Shown: in pieces, positions 33,176-42,956 of the stretch | How the letters are laid out: the number at the start of each line of letters is the position of its first letter | How positions within the stretch are numbered: position 1 is the first letter of the stretch | Assembly (NCBI GenBank): GCA_020634455.1 | Contig: JACKBQ010000001.1 | Span: forward strand, 1,798,001 to 1,862,000 | Source of the DNA: Ardenticatenaceae bacterium | GTDB taxonomy: Bacteria; Chloroflexota; Anaerolineae; Promineifilales; Promineifilaceae | Direction of reading: 5' to 3' | DNA length: 64,000 nt | Notes under the pieces: model-generated | The model's input: the letters and a program-made list of their open reading frames with translations, nothing else | The model's database searches: none | What the model was told of the DNA's origin: nothing | Position numbers and translations under genes: made by a program

Positions 33176-35185
33176 ATGAAAAAGACTGCTTTTTTGATCT
33201 TCATCATCGGCATTGTTTTGGCAACGGCCGTTCCCACCCAAGCCGATGCGCCCTACACCAGCTGGTCCATTGGGCCGCGTGGTTGGTTGGTGCGCACGCA
33301 GGACGCCTACACGCCCTATGCCGAGATCGATCTGGATATTGCCAGTGCCGAGGACATGTTCATTACCGACGATGGGGTGATTTATGTGGCGGACACGGGG
33401 AACGGCCGTATCGTCCAGCTCAACGCCAATTTTGAAGTAGAAACCATTTACGGCGACGAAGAGCTGCAAGGGCCAACCGGACTGTTTGTAGACGAAGCGG
33501 GCACCATTTACGTCGCCGATGCCAAACAAGACATGATCTACATTTTTGCAGCGGATGGCACAGTGATCAATTCGTTTGGACGGCCCGATGAGCCTTTGTT
33601 TGGCAAAAACCGGGAATTCCTGCCCCGCAAAATTGCCGTAGACGCCCGCCAAAACCTGTACATCATCAGCGAAGGTTCCGTCAACGGCATCGTGCAGATG
33701 AACACCAACGGCGACTTCATCGGCTACTTTGGGGCCAACTCAGCCACCATGTCGCTAAAGATGATTTTGCAGCGGCTGTTCCTCACCGATGAACAGCTCG
33801 CCCAGTTCATCAAAAACGAAGCCGCTTCCCCTTCCAACCTCACCATTGACGACCAATCGCTGGTCTTCACCGTCACCGCAGGCACCAACGAGGGCGAAAG
33901 CATCCGCCGCTACACCATTTCCGGCAAAAATATCTTCCCCGACACGTACGACTCCTCCACCTTTCGCGACATTGATACCAGCACCGACGGCCTGGTTTTG
34001 GCGGTGGACGCCGATGGTTTTATTGCCGAGTACGACCTCAACGGCACGATGTTGTTCTTTTTTGGGGCCAAAGACAACGGCGACCAACGATTGGGCACGC
34101 TGAAAAACCCAACGGCCGTTGCCCGCTTTGGCGAATTCATCTACGTCCTCGACAAAGATAAAAACGCCCTCGTCGTGTACGAAACCACCTCGTTTGCCCG
34201 CGAAGTACACGAAGGCGTCCGGCTTTACATCGAAGGGTATTACGCCGAGGCAATGCCCTATTTTGAGGACATCCTCAACTTCAATGGCTCGCTGCTCATG
34301 GCCTACCAGGGCATCGCCGACGCTTATTTTAAGGCGGGCAACTACCCCAGCGCCCTGGACAATTACAAATACGCCGAAGATCGCGACGGCTACTCCCAGG
34401 CTTTTTGGGAACTGCGCAACGTGGTTTTGCAGCGTTATTTGAGCTCTGCCCTGATGGGGCTGTTTGGCCTCTCGATTGTGTTGCAGGTATTCAAGCGGGT
34501 GGATCAGCGGCAGCATTGGACCGATCCGCTGCGCAACTGGTTCCGCAACCTCACCCGGTACAAGCTGATTGATGATTTTGTCTTCATGTTCCGCTTCATC
34601 AAGCAGCCTGCCGACAGTTTTTACTACATCAAAAATAATTTTAGGGGCAGCTTGAAGTTTGCCTTCCTGATTTATTTCTGGGTCATTGTGGTGCGCGTGG
34701 CCACGCTGTACGTGACGGCGTTTGTCTTCAATCCGTACGTCTCAACCACCGACATCTGGGTGGAAAATGAGATTGTGATCACGGGCGGGCTGCTCATCTT
34801 GTGGAATCTGGCCAACTATCTAGTTTCTACCATTAGCGACGGCGAAGGCCGGGTGCGGGATGTGATTATTGGCACGGCGTACAGCCTGTTCCCCTACGCG
34901 CTGTTTGCTTTACCCATCGCCCTGCTCTCCAACTTGCTGACGCTGAACGAGGTTTTCCTGCATACCTTTTCGCTCAATTTGATGTACGTCTGGATGGGCA
35001 TCATGCTGTTCATCATGGTGAAGGAAGTGCACAACTACACCTTTTCGGAGACGGTGCGCAACGTGCTCATCACCCTGTTCACGATGGGGTTGTTTGTGCT
35101 GACGGGCTACATTTTGTACGTTTTGTTTACCCAGTTGTTTGATTTTGTGTCGGCGATTGCCCAGGAGGTAAGGTTACGTGGCTAA
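33176..35185 (+). CDS. NHL-TPR-Yip1 membrane protein of the transport operon
   Basis: A 669-residue protein with a signal peptide (about 1-24), an extracytoplasmic NHL beta-propeller (about 40-325; repeats like IYVADTGNGRIVQLN and IYVADAKQDMIYIFA), one or two TPR-like helices (about 345-410; YFKAGNYPSALDNYKYA) and a C-terminal Yip1-type block of five or six membrane helices (about 420-665). The role is not known. It regularly accompanies DUF5696 and carbohydrate permeases in Firmicutes, which suggests a sensor or scaffold for glycan uptake at the membrane. I chose the ATG at 33176 rather than the longer frame. It overlaps the DUF5696 gene by 8 bases. Confidence 0.8.
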   Translation: MKKTAFLIFIIGIVLATAVPTQADAPYTSWSIGPRGWLVRTQDAYTPYAEIDLDIASAEDMFITDDGVIYVADTGNGRIVQLNANFEVETIYGDEELQGPTGLFVDEAGTIYVADAKQDMIYIFAADGTVINSFGRPDEPLFGKNREFLPRKIAVDARQNLYIISEGSVNGIVQMNTNGDFIGYFGANSATMSLKMILQRLFLTDEQLAQFIKNEAASPSNLTIDDQSLVFTVTAGTNEGESIRRYTISGKNIFPDTYDSSTFRDIDTSTDGLVLAVDADGFIAEYDLNGTMLFFFGAKDNGDQRLGTLKNPTAVARFGEFIYVLDKDKNALVVYETTSFAREVHEGVRLYIEGYYAEAMPYFEDILNFNGSLLMAYQGIADAYFKAGNYPSALDNYKYAEDRDGYSQAFWELRNVVLQRYLSSALMGLFGLSIVLQVFKRVDQRQHWTDPLRNWFRNLTRYKLIDDFVFMFRFIKQPADSFYYIKNNFRGSLKFAFLIYFWVIVVRVATLYVTAFVFNPYVSTTDIWVENEIVITGGLLILWNLANYLVSTISDGEGRVRDVIIGTAYSLFPYALFALPIALLSNLLTLNEVFLHTFSLNLMYVWMGIMLFIMVKEVHNYTFSETVRNVLITLFTMGLFVLTGYILYVLFTQLFDFVSAIAQEVRLRG

Positions 35186-37388
35186 GGTTTTACGCATCCT
35201 CATTGGGTTTATGAGCGTGGGCTTGTTTTTGGGTCTGGTGGCGAAGGGGCCGGGGGATACGGCCGTATCCCCCCCCACACCACTCGCAGCGCAAACGGCC
35301 GTCTCCAAACCCACCGCTCAGGACGACCTTCCCGTCGTGTACGAACTGGTGGCCGAAAACGACACCTTCCAACTGCACGCCAACCGCGCCTCACTCGCCT
35401 TCAAGCTGGTAGACAAGCGCAGCGGCTACGTCTGGCAGTCCAATCTGGACGAAAAAGGGGAAGACGATCGGCTCAACAAAACCTGGACCGCCTTCGCCCA
35501 AAGCGGCATCAGCATTGATTACCTGGACCCCAAAGCGACCGACGTGCGCAACTCCATCACCAACGCTGAAACCAACATTGCCTTCAGCAGCAATGAAGAT
35601 GGCTTCAGCGCCACCGTCACCTTTGTGGAGCCTTCCATCACCCTCCAGCTCATCGTCACGCTGGAAGATGACGGCGTACGCGTGGAAGTTCCGGCGGATT
35701 CTATCCGCGAAGAAAACCCCGATTTCCGGCTGGGTTTGCTGTACGTCTACCCATTTTTTGGCGCAACCCGCGGCGCGGATGTGCCCGGCTACATGTTCAT
35801 CCCCGATGGCTCCGGCACGCTGATCCAGTTTGCCGCTGAAACCAAGGCGCAGAACATGTTTTACGGCCGTTACTACGGCACCGACTTAGGCATGATCAGC
35901 ACCCTGCCCTGGGATGCGTTGGTGAATCGGCCGTACAAACTGGGCATCCCCGTCATCGGCATGGTGCATGGCGAAAAAGAAAACGGCTACCTCGCCGTGG
36001 TGGAAAAAGGGGCCTCCTACGGGCAAATTCACGCCCATCCGGCGGGCATCATCACCAACTTCAACTTTTTATACAACGCCTTCATCTACAACCAGAGCTA
36101 CTTTCAGGCGACCAACCGCTCCGGCGCGGGCGTCACCGTCTTGCAGCCCCAAACCAACCAGTTTGACGTTGCCATCCATTACCGCTTCCTCACCGGCGAC
36201 GAGAGCGATTACGTGGGCATGGCCCGCAGCTACCAGCAATATTTGCTGGACAACGGCATGTTGCCGCAGGTTGTCAATTCAAACGAAGACATCGGCATTC
36301 GCCTGGAGTTTTTGGGCGGTGAGAAGGAGCCGGTGTTGTTCTGGGAACGGCTCATCTCCATGACCACCGTCGAGCAGATGCACACCATCCTCAACGAGCT
36401 GGAGGTTAACAATCCAGAGGTAGTTTACTACGGCTGGCAGCCGCTGGGCGCGTCCAGCATGCCGCCCCGCTCGCTCCGGCTGGATCGCAACCTGGGCGAT
36501 TTAGATCAGCTCAATGAAATGGTTGCGGATGTTTTGGAGGGGAACGGCCGTTTCTACCTCTACCTCGATCCGCAAGCCGCCCTCTGGTACACCGGCGGCT
36601 ACTCAGAGCGCCGCGATCTGGCGATGTCCATCACCAACGCCAACCTGATTGGCTACAACCGCGAAAAAGTGAACTACTACCTCAACCTGGACGCCCTCAC
36701 CGACAGCTACACCCGGCTCAGCGAGGACCTCGCTCAAGATTTGAGTGCAGGCTGGGCGCTGGACGGCATCAGCAACTCGCTCTACAGCGACTTCAAAGAG
36801 AATCACTTCCTCAACCGGGAAGAGGCCATTGCCAGTTACCGGGCGCTGCTGGCCGAAAATGACGTCAACACCGCTTTCTACCTGCCCAACGATTACCTGT
36901 TTGGCCAGATGCAGGCGTACTTCGACATTCCGATCAGCGACAGCGGCTACCTGTACACCACCGAAACCGTGCCGTTTTTGCAGATTGTCTTGTCTGGCTA
37001 CGTGCCTTACTACGGCCCGGCGCTCAACTTCTCCTCCAACGCCCGCGCCGATCTGCTGCGCCACGTGGATTATGGTGTCTACCCCTCCTACTTCCTCACC
37101 CAGGAAGCAACGGTCAATATTATCGACACCTTCTCTAACTGGATTTACACCTCATCCTACGCCCAGTGGGGGCAAGATGTGCAGGAGACATACCAATGGC
37201 TCAACAGCCTGCTGGGGCCGGTCACCGGGGCGCACATCATTGCCCGCGAAGCGCTGGCTGACGACGTAATCGCGGTGACGTACAGCAACGGCCAGCAGAT
37301 TGTGGTGAATTACGGCCGTTCCCCCTTCACCCTCAACAATCTCACCGTCAACGCCCAGGACGCCATCATCACGGAGGCCTTGCCATGA
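35178..37388 (+). CDS. DUF5696 protein, probable extracytoplasmic glycoside hydrolase-like
   Basis: A 736-residue protein starting at GTG 35178, with AGGAGGTAAG upstream. A signal or anchor helix (about 4-24) precedes an N-terminal beta-sandwich (about 60-290; SLAFKLVDKRSGYVWQS) and a probable TIM barrel (about 330-640; VVYYGWQPLG, FYLYLDPQAALW, GWALDGISNSLYSDF, REEAIASYRALL). The D and E residues at strand ends resemble a glycosidase fold, but no reaction is established for DUF5696. Its constant company with sugar transporters supports a glycan-processing or presenting job. It overlaps its neighbours on both sides (8 and 4 bases). Confidence 0.82.
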   Translation: MAKVLRILIGFMSVGLFLGLVAKGPGDTAVSPPTPLAAQTAVSKPTAQDDLPVVYELVAENDTFQLHANRASLAFKLVDKRSGYVWQSNLDEKGEDDRLNKTWTAFAQSGISIDYLDPKATDVRNSITNAETNIAFSSNEDGFSATVTFVEPSITLQLIVTLEDDGVRVEVPADSIREENPDFRLGLLYVYPFFGATRGADVPGYMFIPDGSGTLIQFAAETKAQNMFYGRYYGTDLGMISTLPWDALVNRPYKLGIPVIGMVHGEKENGYLAVVEKGASYGQIHAHPAGIITNFNFLYNAFIYNQSYFQATNRSGAGVTVLQPQTNQFDVAIHYRFLTGDESDYVGMARSYQQYLLDNGMLPQVVNSNEDIGIRLEFLGGEKEPVLFWERLISMTTVEQMHTILNELEVNNPEVVYYGWQPLGASSMPPRSLRLDRNLGDLDQLNEMVADVLEGNGRFYLYLDPQAALWYTGGYSERRDLAMSITNANLIGYNREKVNYYLNLDALTDSYTRLSEDLAQDLSAGWALDGISNSLYSDFKENHFLNREEAIASYRALLAENDVNTAFYLPNDYLFGQMQAYFDIPISDSGYLYTTETVPFLQIVLSGYVPYYGPALNFSSNARADLLRHVDYGVYPSYFLTQEATVNIIDTFSNWIYTSSYAQWGQDVQETYQWLNSLLGPVTGAHIIAREALADDVIAVTYSNGQQIVVNYGRSPFTLNNLTVNAQDAIITEALP

Positions 37389-38275
37389 ACCTAACCAGAC
37401 CTTCCGGTAGGCGAGAAATGAAATACCGCACCAGAGAAGCCCTGTCTGGCTATCTGTTTGTGGGCATTTGGGTCGTTGGCTTTGCCGCCTTCACCCTGTA
37501 CCCCCTGTTCCAAACGCTGTACTACAGCCTGAACCAGGTCACGATTTCCGCCACGGGCATCGATCTCAGCTTCATCGAGTGGCAAAACTACACCCGCGCC
37601 CTCTTCACCGATCCCACCTTCGTGCAGCTGCTCATCGAGTACGCCATTGAAACGCTCGTCTCCGTCCCCATCATCATCATCTTTTCCATGATCATCGCCC
37701 TGTTTTTGAATCTGGATTTCAAATTCAAGGGACTGTTCCGCACCATCTTCTTTTTGCCCGTGGTCATCACCAGCGGCCCGGTGATTCAGGAATTGGTGGC
37801 GCAGGGCGCAGCGACAGTTCCCGGCGTAACCATCTCTGAAACGATGACCATTTTTTTGGACGGGCTGCCCCGCTACTTGCAGAATCCCATCGAATATTTG
37901 CTCACTTCGTTCATCCTGATTCTCTGGTTTTCCGGGGTGCAAATTTTGATTTACCTTTCCAGCCTGCAAAAGATTGACAGCAGCATTTACGAAGCGGCCG
38001 CCATTGACGGCGCGTCTGCCTGGGAAGCGTTCTGGAAAATCACGCTGCCGTCGCTCTCCACCACCACGCTCATCGTGGCGGTGTATACCATCATCACCCT
38101 GTCCCACTTTTCCGAGAACAAGGTGGTGAAATATATCTCCAGCCAGACGTATGCCGTGGAAGGCGGCATTGGTTACGCCAGCGCCATGTCATTTTTGTAC
38201 TTCTTTGTGCTCATCTTGCTGCTGGGGATTGTCTATTTCTTGCTGAACTACCGCGCCAACAGGCAGTACGGGTAA
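37385..38275 (+). CDS. Sugar ABC transporter permease, second system (MalF type)
   Basis: A 296-residue permease with six membrane helices and the coupling loop EAAAIDGASAWEAFWKITLP. The start overlaps the DUF5696 stop (ATGA). With the next gene it forms a second heterodimeric channel, so the locus has four permeases and two binding proteins. Which binding protein feeds which channel cannot be told from sequence order alone, although the first lies closest to the large fused protein. Confidence 0.92.
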   Translation: MNLTRPSGRREMKYRTREALSGYLFVGIWVVGFAAFTLYPLFQTLYYSLNQVTISATGIDLSFIEWQNYTRALFTDPTFVQLLIEYAIETLVSVPIIIIFSMIIALFLNLDFKFKGLFRTIFFLPVVITSGPVIQELVAQGAATVPGVTISETMTIFLDGLPRYLQNPIEYLLTSFILILWFSGVQILIYLSSLQKIDSSIYEAAAIDGASAWEAFWKITLPSLSTTTLIVAVYTIITLSHFSENKVVKYISSQTYAVEGGIGYASAMSFLYFFVLILLLGIVYFLLNYRANRQYG

Positions 38276-38281
38276 CAGTTT

Positions 38282-39214
38282 ATGATCAAGCGATTCAACC
38301 AAGACCAGATCAAAAGTTTTCTGTTTGGCAACCGCGTCAGTTACGGGCTGATTTTTAACGTCATCCTGTACCTGCTGCTCATTGCCATCGGCTTTATTTA
38401 CCTGTATCCGCTGCTGTTTATGTTTGTCACCAGCATGAAAAGCCCCGGCGATTTGCTGAATCCAATGGTGCAGTGGATCCCCACCGAGTTTTATGCGGGC
38501 AATTACCAGAAGGCGTACCAGGTTTTGGATTATCCCAGCAAAGTGGCGTCGTCTATTTTGATCAGTCTGGTGCCGTCGTTGTTTCAAACGGCCGTTTGCT
38601 CACTCGTTGGGTATGGTCTGGCCCGCTACCGCTTCCCCGGCAAGAAGCTGATCTTTGCCCTCATCCTGGCCACGTTTATTATTCCCGCGCAAAATACCGT
38701 CATTCCGCAAATGCTCACCTACCGGGAATTTGGCCTGCTGGGCAACATTTACTCGCTGATTCTGCCCGCCATTGCCGGTCAGGGCTTCAAAAGCGCCATC
38801 TTCATTTTGATTTTTTACCAGACGTTTTTGTCCTTACCCAAGGCATTGGAAGAGGCGGCCCGTCTGGACGGTGCCTCCAGTTTTCAGATATTTTTTCGCA
38901 TCGCCCTGCCAGCGGCCGTTCCTGCCTACATCATTTCCATCATCTTCTCCACCGTTTGGTATTGGAACGAAACCTACCTGACGGTCATCTTCCTGGAAGG
39001 TGGCATTCAATCGCTGCCCATGCAGCTTTCTAAATTTGTGCAGGCGTATGAAAATTTGTACCCGCCCGGCACGGTCAACATTTTCGACCGGCTGAACGAG
39101 GCGGTGAAGCTGAGCGGCACGTTTTTGAACATTTTGCCGCTGCTGCTGCTGTATTTTGTGTTGCAAAAATGGTTTGTTGAATCTGTTGAAAGATCGGGGA
39201 TTGCCGGTGAATAA
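38282..39214 (+). CDS. Sugar ABC transporter permease, second system (MalG type)
   Basis: A 310-residue permease with six membrane helices and the coupling loop EEAARLDGASSFQIFFRIALP. It lies 6 bases after its partner, and its stop overlaps the GTG start of the secreted GH144-like gene, so import and extracellular cleavage are translationally linked. Confidence 0.92.
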   Translation: MIKRFNQDQIKSFLFGNRVSYGLIFNVILYLLLIAIGFIYLYPLLFMFVTSMKSPGDLLNPMVQWIPTEFYAGNYQKAYQVLDYPSKVASSILISLVPSLFQTAVCSLVGYGLARYRFPGKKLIFALILATFIIPAQNTVIPQMLTYREFGLLGNIYSLILPAIAGQGFKSAIFILIFYQTFLSLPKALEEAARLDGASSFQIFFRIALPAAVPAYIISIIFSTVWYWNETYLTVIFLEGGIQSLPMQLSKFVQAYENLYPPGTVNIFDRLNEAVKLSGTFLNILPLLLLYFVLQKWFVESVERSGIAGE

Positions 39215-40553
39215 AAATTTAATTGCGCTCTTTGTTTTGCTCATTCTGCTCATCGGATGCCGTTCGGTTGAGGCGACGCCAGAAGCTGCAACTGCCACCG
39301 TACCGCCAACTGTAGAACCGACTGTGATGGCAACGGCCGTTCCCCCCACACCCGATCCTATCAACCAGGTAATCGAGTACGAAATGCGTGGCGCATTCAA
39401 CTTCTTCTGGGAACAGGCCAACACCGACCCCACCAGCCCCGGTTACGGCCTCGTCCGCGACCGCTTCCCCGGCTCGCCCGGCATCGCCAGCATCGCCTCC
39501 GTCGGCTTTGGCCTCACCGCCTACCCCATCGGCATCGAAAAAGGGTACATCACCTACGACGAAGGGTACGCGCGCGTCAACGGCACGCTGGACACCCTCC
39601 TCAACATGGACCGCACCGAAGGCTTCTACTACCACTTCGTAGACATGGCCACGGGTGAACGCGCCTGGCAAAGCGAAGTTTCCTCCATCGACACCACCAT
39701 CCTCATGATGGGCGTCGTCACCGCCGGGCAATATTTTGGCGGCGACATTCAGGCAAAAGCGCAGCAAATTTACGACGAGGTGAACTGGCCCTGGTTTTTG
39801 GATGAATCGCGCAACATGTTTTACATGGCCTACCGCCCCGGCGAAGGGTACGGTGGCCATTGGGACTTTTACGCCGAACAGCTCATGCTCTACGTGCTGG
39901 CCGCCGGTTCGGACACGCATCCCATCGATGAGACGCCTTACTACACCTTCAACCGCCACTACGGCAAATACGGCGACGGCGAAGGGTTCATCCACTCCTG
40001 GTTTGGCTCCATTTTCACCTACCAGTTCAGCCACGCCTGGATTGATTTTCGGGAATACCGCGACACAGAAAGCGTGAACTGGTTTGCCAATTCCGTGGCC
40101 GCTTCCCAGGCGCAGGTAGATTTTGCCATCGCCAATGACGAGATGTACACCACCCTCGGCCCCAACGCCTGGGGGCTCACAGCCTCAGACGGGCCAGACG
40201 GGTACAATGGGCTGTACGGCGCACCGCCATCCGGTTTTGACAACAACTCGCACAAAATTGACGATACCGTGGCCCCCGCCGGGGCGATTGGCTCCATCAT
40301 TTTTGTGCCGGAAGCGGCAAAAACCGCCATGCTGAACTACTATTCCATCGAAGCGCTGCAAGGGACGTATGGCTTTTTAGACGCGTACAATCTCAGCGAA
40401 GAGTGGTTTGCCTCCGATGTCATTGGCATCGACAAGGGGATTAGCTTGCTCATGCTGGCCAACTACCAGAGCGACATGGTTTACCAAATCACCATGTCTA
40501 ACGAACAGATTTTGAATGGCTTGAGCCGCTTGGGCCTGACAAAAGAGGAATAA
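39207..40553 (+). CDS. Secreted GH144-like endo-beta-1,2-glucanase, lipoprotein
   Basis: A 448-residue lipoprotein: signal peptide with lipobox LLIGC (C18), a threonine/proline-rich spacer, then a glycoamylase-like (PF10091/GH144) (alpha/alpha)6 domain from about residue 53. Family landmarks are GAFNFFWEQANTD, GLVRDRFPGSPGIASIASVGFGL, an AEQLMLYVLAAGSDTHP helix and YGKYGDGEGFIHSWFGSIFTYQFSHAWID. Characterised GH144 enzymes cut beta-1,2-glucan to sophoro-oligosaccharides. The start is GTG at 39207, overlapping the permease stop. It would act on the cell surface, upstream of uptake. Confidence 0.87.
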   Translation: MNKNLIALFVLLILLIGCRSVEATPEAATATVPPTVEPTVMATAVPPTPDPINQVIEYEMRGAFNFFWEQANTDPTSPGYGLVRDRFPGSPGIASIASVGFGLTAYPIGIEKGYITYDEGYARVNGTLDTLLNMDRTEGFYYHFVDMATGERAWQSEVSSIDTTILMMGVVTAGQYFGGDIQAKAQQIYDEVNWPWFLDESRNMFYMAYRPGEGYGGHWDFYAEQLMLYVLAAGSDTHPIDETPYYTFNRHYGKYGDGEGFIHSWFGSIFTYQFSHAWIDFREYRDTESVNWFANSVAASQAQVDFAIANDEMYTTLGPNAWGLTASDGPDGYNGLYGAPPSGFDNNSHKIDDTVAPAGAIGSIIFVPEAAKTAMLNYYSIEALQGTYGFLDAYNLSEEWFASDVIGIDKGISLLMLANYQSDMVYQITMSNEQILNGLSRLGLTKEE

Positions 40554-40569
40554 AAATCTATCCGAATAA

Positions 40570-40637
40570 GCCACAGAGTCAAAAGAGAAGTCCGAGAAAT
40601 GACCCTTTGCCTCAAAACTCTCTGTGCACTCTGTGGC
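40570..40637. repeat. GCCACAGAG/CTCTGTGGC inverted repeat, family C
   Basis: GCCACAGAG (40570-40578) and CTCTGTGGC (40629-40637) bound the gap between the glucanase and regulator genes. Related repeats are at 18625, 52281 and 52630. Confidence 0.7.
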
Positions 40638-40677
40638 TAATATTCAGGCTCAACAGCCAAGACAGGCAGGGAATTTC

Positions 40678-41661
40678 ATGACAACCATTAAAGATGTCGC
40701 CAAATATGCCAAAGTGAGCGTTACGGCCGTATCCTACGCCATCAACGGTACCGGCACTATTAGCGAGGAGACGCGCAAACATATCCTCCAGGTAGCCAAA
40801 GAGCTGAACTACCACCCCAACGCCTTTGCCCGCAACCTGAAAAAGCGCAAAACCTCCACCATTGGCGTCTTTATCACCAGCTTTGGCGGCTCGTTCTACG
40901 AAGAAATCTTGGAAGGCATTCACGACGCCGTCATCCAAACCGATTACGAAATGATCGTCTGCCCGGAAAGCTGGACCAAGCGCAAGGTGCTCACCCAGCG
41001 GCAAGTAGATGGCGCAATTGTGTTCGACTGGAAAATCGACAGCGATACCATTCTCAAGCTGGCCTCTAAAAAGTTTCCCATCGTGGTGCTGGATCGGCCG
41101 TTAACGGCCGATTATCTGTTCCCACTGCTGCTAGACAACCACCAAGGCACGCGCGAAGCGTTCTACCACCTGTACAACCAGGGCGCGCGCCGCCTGGCTC
41201 TCGTCACGGGCGCATCCGACTCCGTGGACAACCAGGAACGCAAGCAGGCATTTTTAGAGGAAGCCGAGAAAAACAACCTTACCGTGTCGGTTTACAAAGG
41301 AAACTTTACCGAATACTCCGGCTATGATGCGGCTCAGGCCATCATCGCCAGCCAGGCGCTGCCGGATGCTGTCTTCTGCGCCAACGACCAGATGGCCATT
41401 GGCTTTCTGCGGGCAATGCGGGAGCACAACCTGAGCGCGCCAGAAGATATCGGCGTGGTGGGCTTTGACGACATCAAAATTGCCAAATATTTGCAGCCCA
41501 GCCTGACGACAGTGGGCATGTCGCGTTTTTCCTGGGGAGCCGCCGCCGCCAATCAGCTCATTGACGTGCTGGAAAATGACACTGATTTTCCAGAGCCACA
41601 GCGCATTCAAACGGAGCTGATTGCGCGGGAATCATCCACAAAATGTTACGGGAGCAACTAA
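40678..41661 (+). CDS. LacI-family transcriptional regulator
   Basis: A 327-residue regulator. The N-terminal HTH (TIKDVAKYAKVSVTAVSYAING) and hinge helix region (ELNYHPNAFARNLKK) are typical LacI, followed by the periplasmic-binding-like sensor domain (about 60-325; GVFITSFGGSFYEEI, FCANDQMAIGFLRAM, IGVVGFDDIKIAKYL). The ATG at 40678 has AGGGA upstream. Its recognition helix (SVTAVSYAI) fits the CG-centred palindromes upstream of the GH94 gene. The inducer is probably a sugar or oligosaccharide released by the locus. No operator is visible at its own start. Confidence 0.93.
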   Translation: MTTIKDVAKYAKVSVTAVSYAINGTGTISEETRKHILQVAKELNYHPNAFARNLKKRKTSTIGVFITSFGGSFYEEILEGIHDAVIQTDYEMIVCPESWTKRKVLTQRQVDGAIVFDWKIDSDTILKLASKKFPIVVLDRPLTADYLFPLLLDNHQGTREAFYHLYNQGARRLALVTGASDSVDNQERKQAFLEEAEKNNLTVSVYKGNFTEYSGYDAAQAIIASQALPDAVFCANDQMAIGFLRAMREHNLSAPEDIGVVGFDDIKIAKYLQPSLTTVGMSRFSWGAAAANQLIDVLENDTDFPEPQRIQTELIARESSTKCYGSN

Positions 41662-41711
41662 CTGGGGCGGTGAATGGTTACGGCCGTTTACACCCCGCCT
41701 AATCAAACAAC

Positions 41712-42956
41712 ATGAACACCCAAACTATCCTGCAAAACGAGCTCAAAGGCTCCTTCGATTTCTTCTACCAGTTTACCAACCGCCAGTCCAGTAGCCCCGG
41801 CTTTGGCCTGACGGTAGACAGCACCAAACAGCCAGAAGTCGCCTCCATCGCCTCCGTTGGCTTTGCCCTCTCCGCCTGGGTGATTGGCGTCGAACGCGGC
41901 TACCTCAGCCGCGCCGAAGCAAGCGAGGTTGTACGGCAAACGCTGCACACCCTGCTGCACCACGCCAGCCACCATCGCGGCTTTTTTGCCCACTATTTGG
42001 ACATGGCCACGGCCGCCCGCCTGCACAAATGCGAATACTCCACCATTGATACCGCCCTCTGCCTCAACGGCGTCATCACCGCCGACGCCTATTTTCAGGA
42101 CGCACAGATTTCTGACTTGGCGCGGCAGCTGCTGGACCGCGTGGATTGGCGCTTCATCATCTTTGAAAAAGAAGGCAAAACGCTGTTCCGCATGGCGTAC
42201 AACCCCGACAAGGATGGAGATTATGTCAACGGAGAGCCGGGCTACATTTACCAGTGGCACATGGCCGCTGAGCAAAAAATGATGTACCTGCAAGCGGCAC
42301 CGCAGATAGACCCGGCCACGGCGCGGCAGCTTTACCACGGCTTTTCCCGCGATTTGGGGGAGTTTGAGGGGCACAACATCATCATCAACCCCGGCGGCAA
42401 CCTGTTTGCCTACCAGTTCAGCGAAGCGTGGCTAGACACCGCCCGCTACCTGGACCCGGACGGCGTGGACTGGTTTGCCAACACGCGGCTGGCCACGCTG
42501 GCCAATCGCGCCTTCTGCCTGGAAAACGCAGTGCAGTTCAAAACCTACCACGCCAACAGCTGGGGCAGCAGCTGCGGCGACAGCCCCTGGGGCTACGCCG
42601 TCTCTGGCAGCACACCCAGCCTGCACCCGCCTAAGCCCAACGGCACCGTCTCCATTTACGGTGCGCTCTCCTCGCTGCCGTTTACGCCAGAACTCACGCT
42701 GGCAATGACCGACCACCTGTACCACGAACAGCCGCAAACGTGGGGGCCGTACGGCTTTTACGACGCGTACAATCTGGCGGTCTCCCCGCCCTGGTACAGC
42801 CAGTCGCTTTACGGCATCGACAAAGGATGCTCGATGCTGATGATTGAAAATTATCTAACCGGTCTCATCTGGGACACGTACACCAACAGCCCACTGATCC
42901 AGACTGCGCTGGATATTTTGGGCTTCACCAAGCGAGATAACACACAACATGGCTAA
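41712..42956 (+). CDS. Cytoplasmic GH144-like beta-1,2-glucanase/glucosidase
   Basis: A 414-residue homolog of the lipoprotein at 39207, but without a signal peptide, so it should act inside the cell. It shares GSFDFFYQFTNRQSSSPGFGLTVD, the PEVASIASVGFAL segment, AAEQKMMYLQAA and NLFAYQFSEAWLDT, and ends in the same GIDKGCSMLMIENY motif (GIDKGISLLMLANY in the paralog). It may trim imported oligosaccharides and could be exo-acting. Its stop overlaps the GH35 start by 8 bases. Confidence 0.85.
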   Translation: MNTQTILQNELKGSFDFFYQFTNRQSSSPGFGLTVDSTKQPEVASIASVGFALSAWVIGVERGYLSRAEASEVVRQTLHTLLHHASHHRGFFAHYLDMATAARLHKCEYSTIDTALCLNGVITADAYFQDAQISDLARQLLDRVDWRFIIFEKEGKTLFRMAYNPDKDGDYVNGEPGYIYQWHMAAEQKMMYLQAAPQIDPATARQLYHGFSRDLGEFEGHNIIINPGGNLFAYQFSEAWLDTARYLDPDGVDWFANTRLATLANRAFCLENAVQFKTYHANSWGSSCGDSPWGYAVSGSTPSLHPPKPNGTVSIYGALSSLPFTPELTLAMTDHLYHEQPQTWGPYGFYDAYNLAVSPPWYSQSLYGIDKGCSMLMIENYLTGLIWDTYTNSPLIQTALDILGFTKRDNTQHG

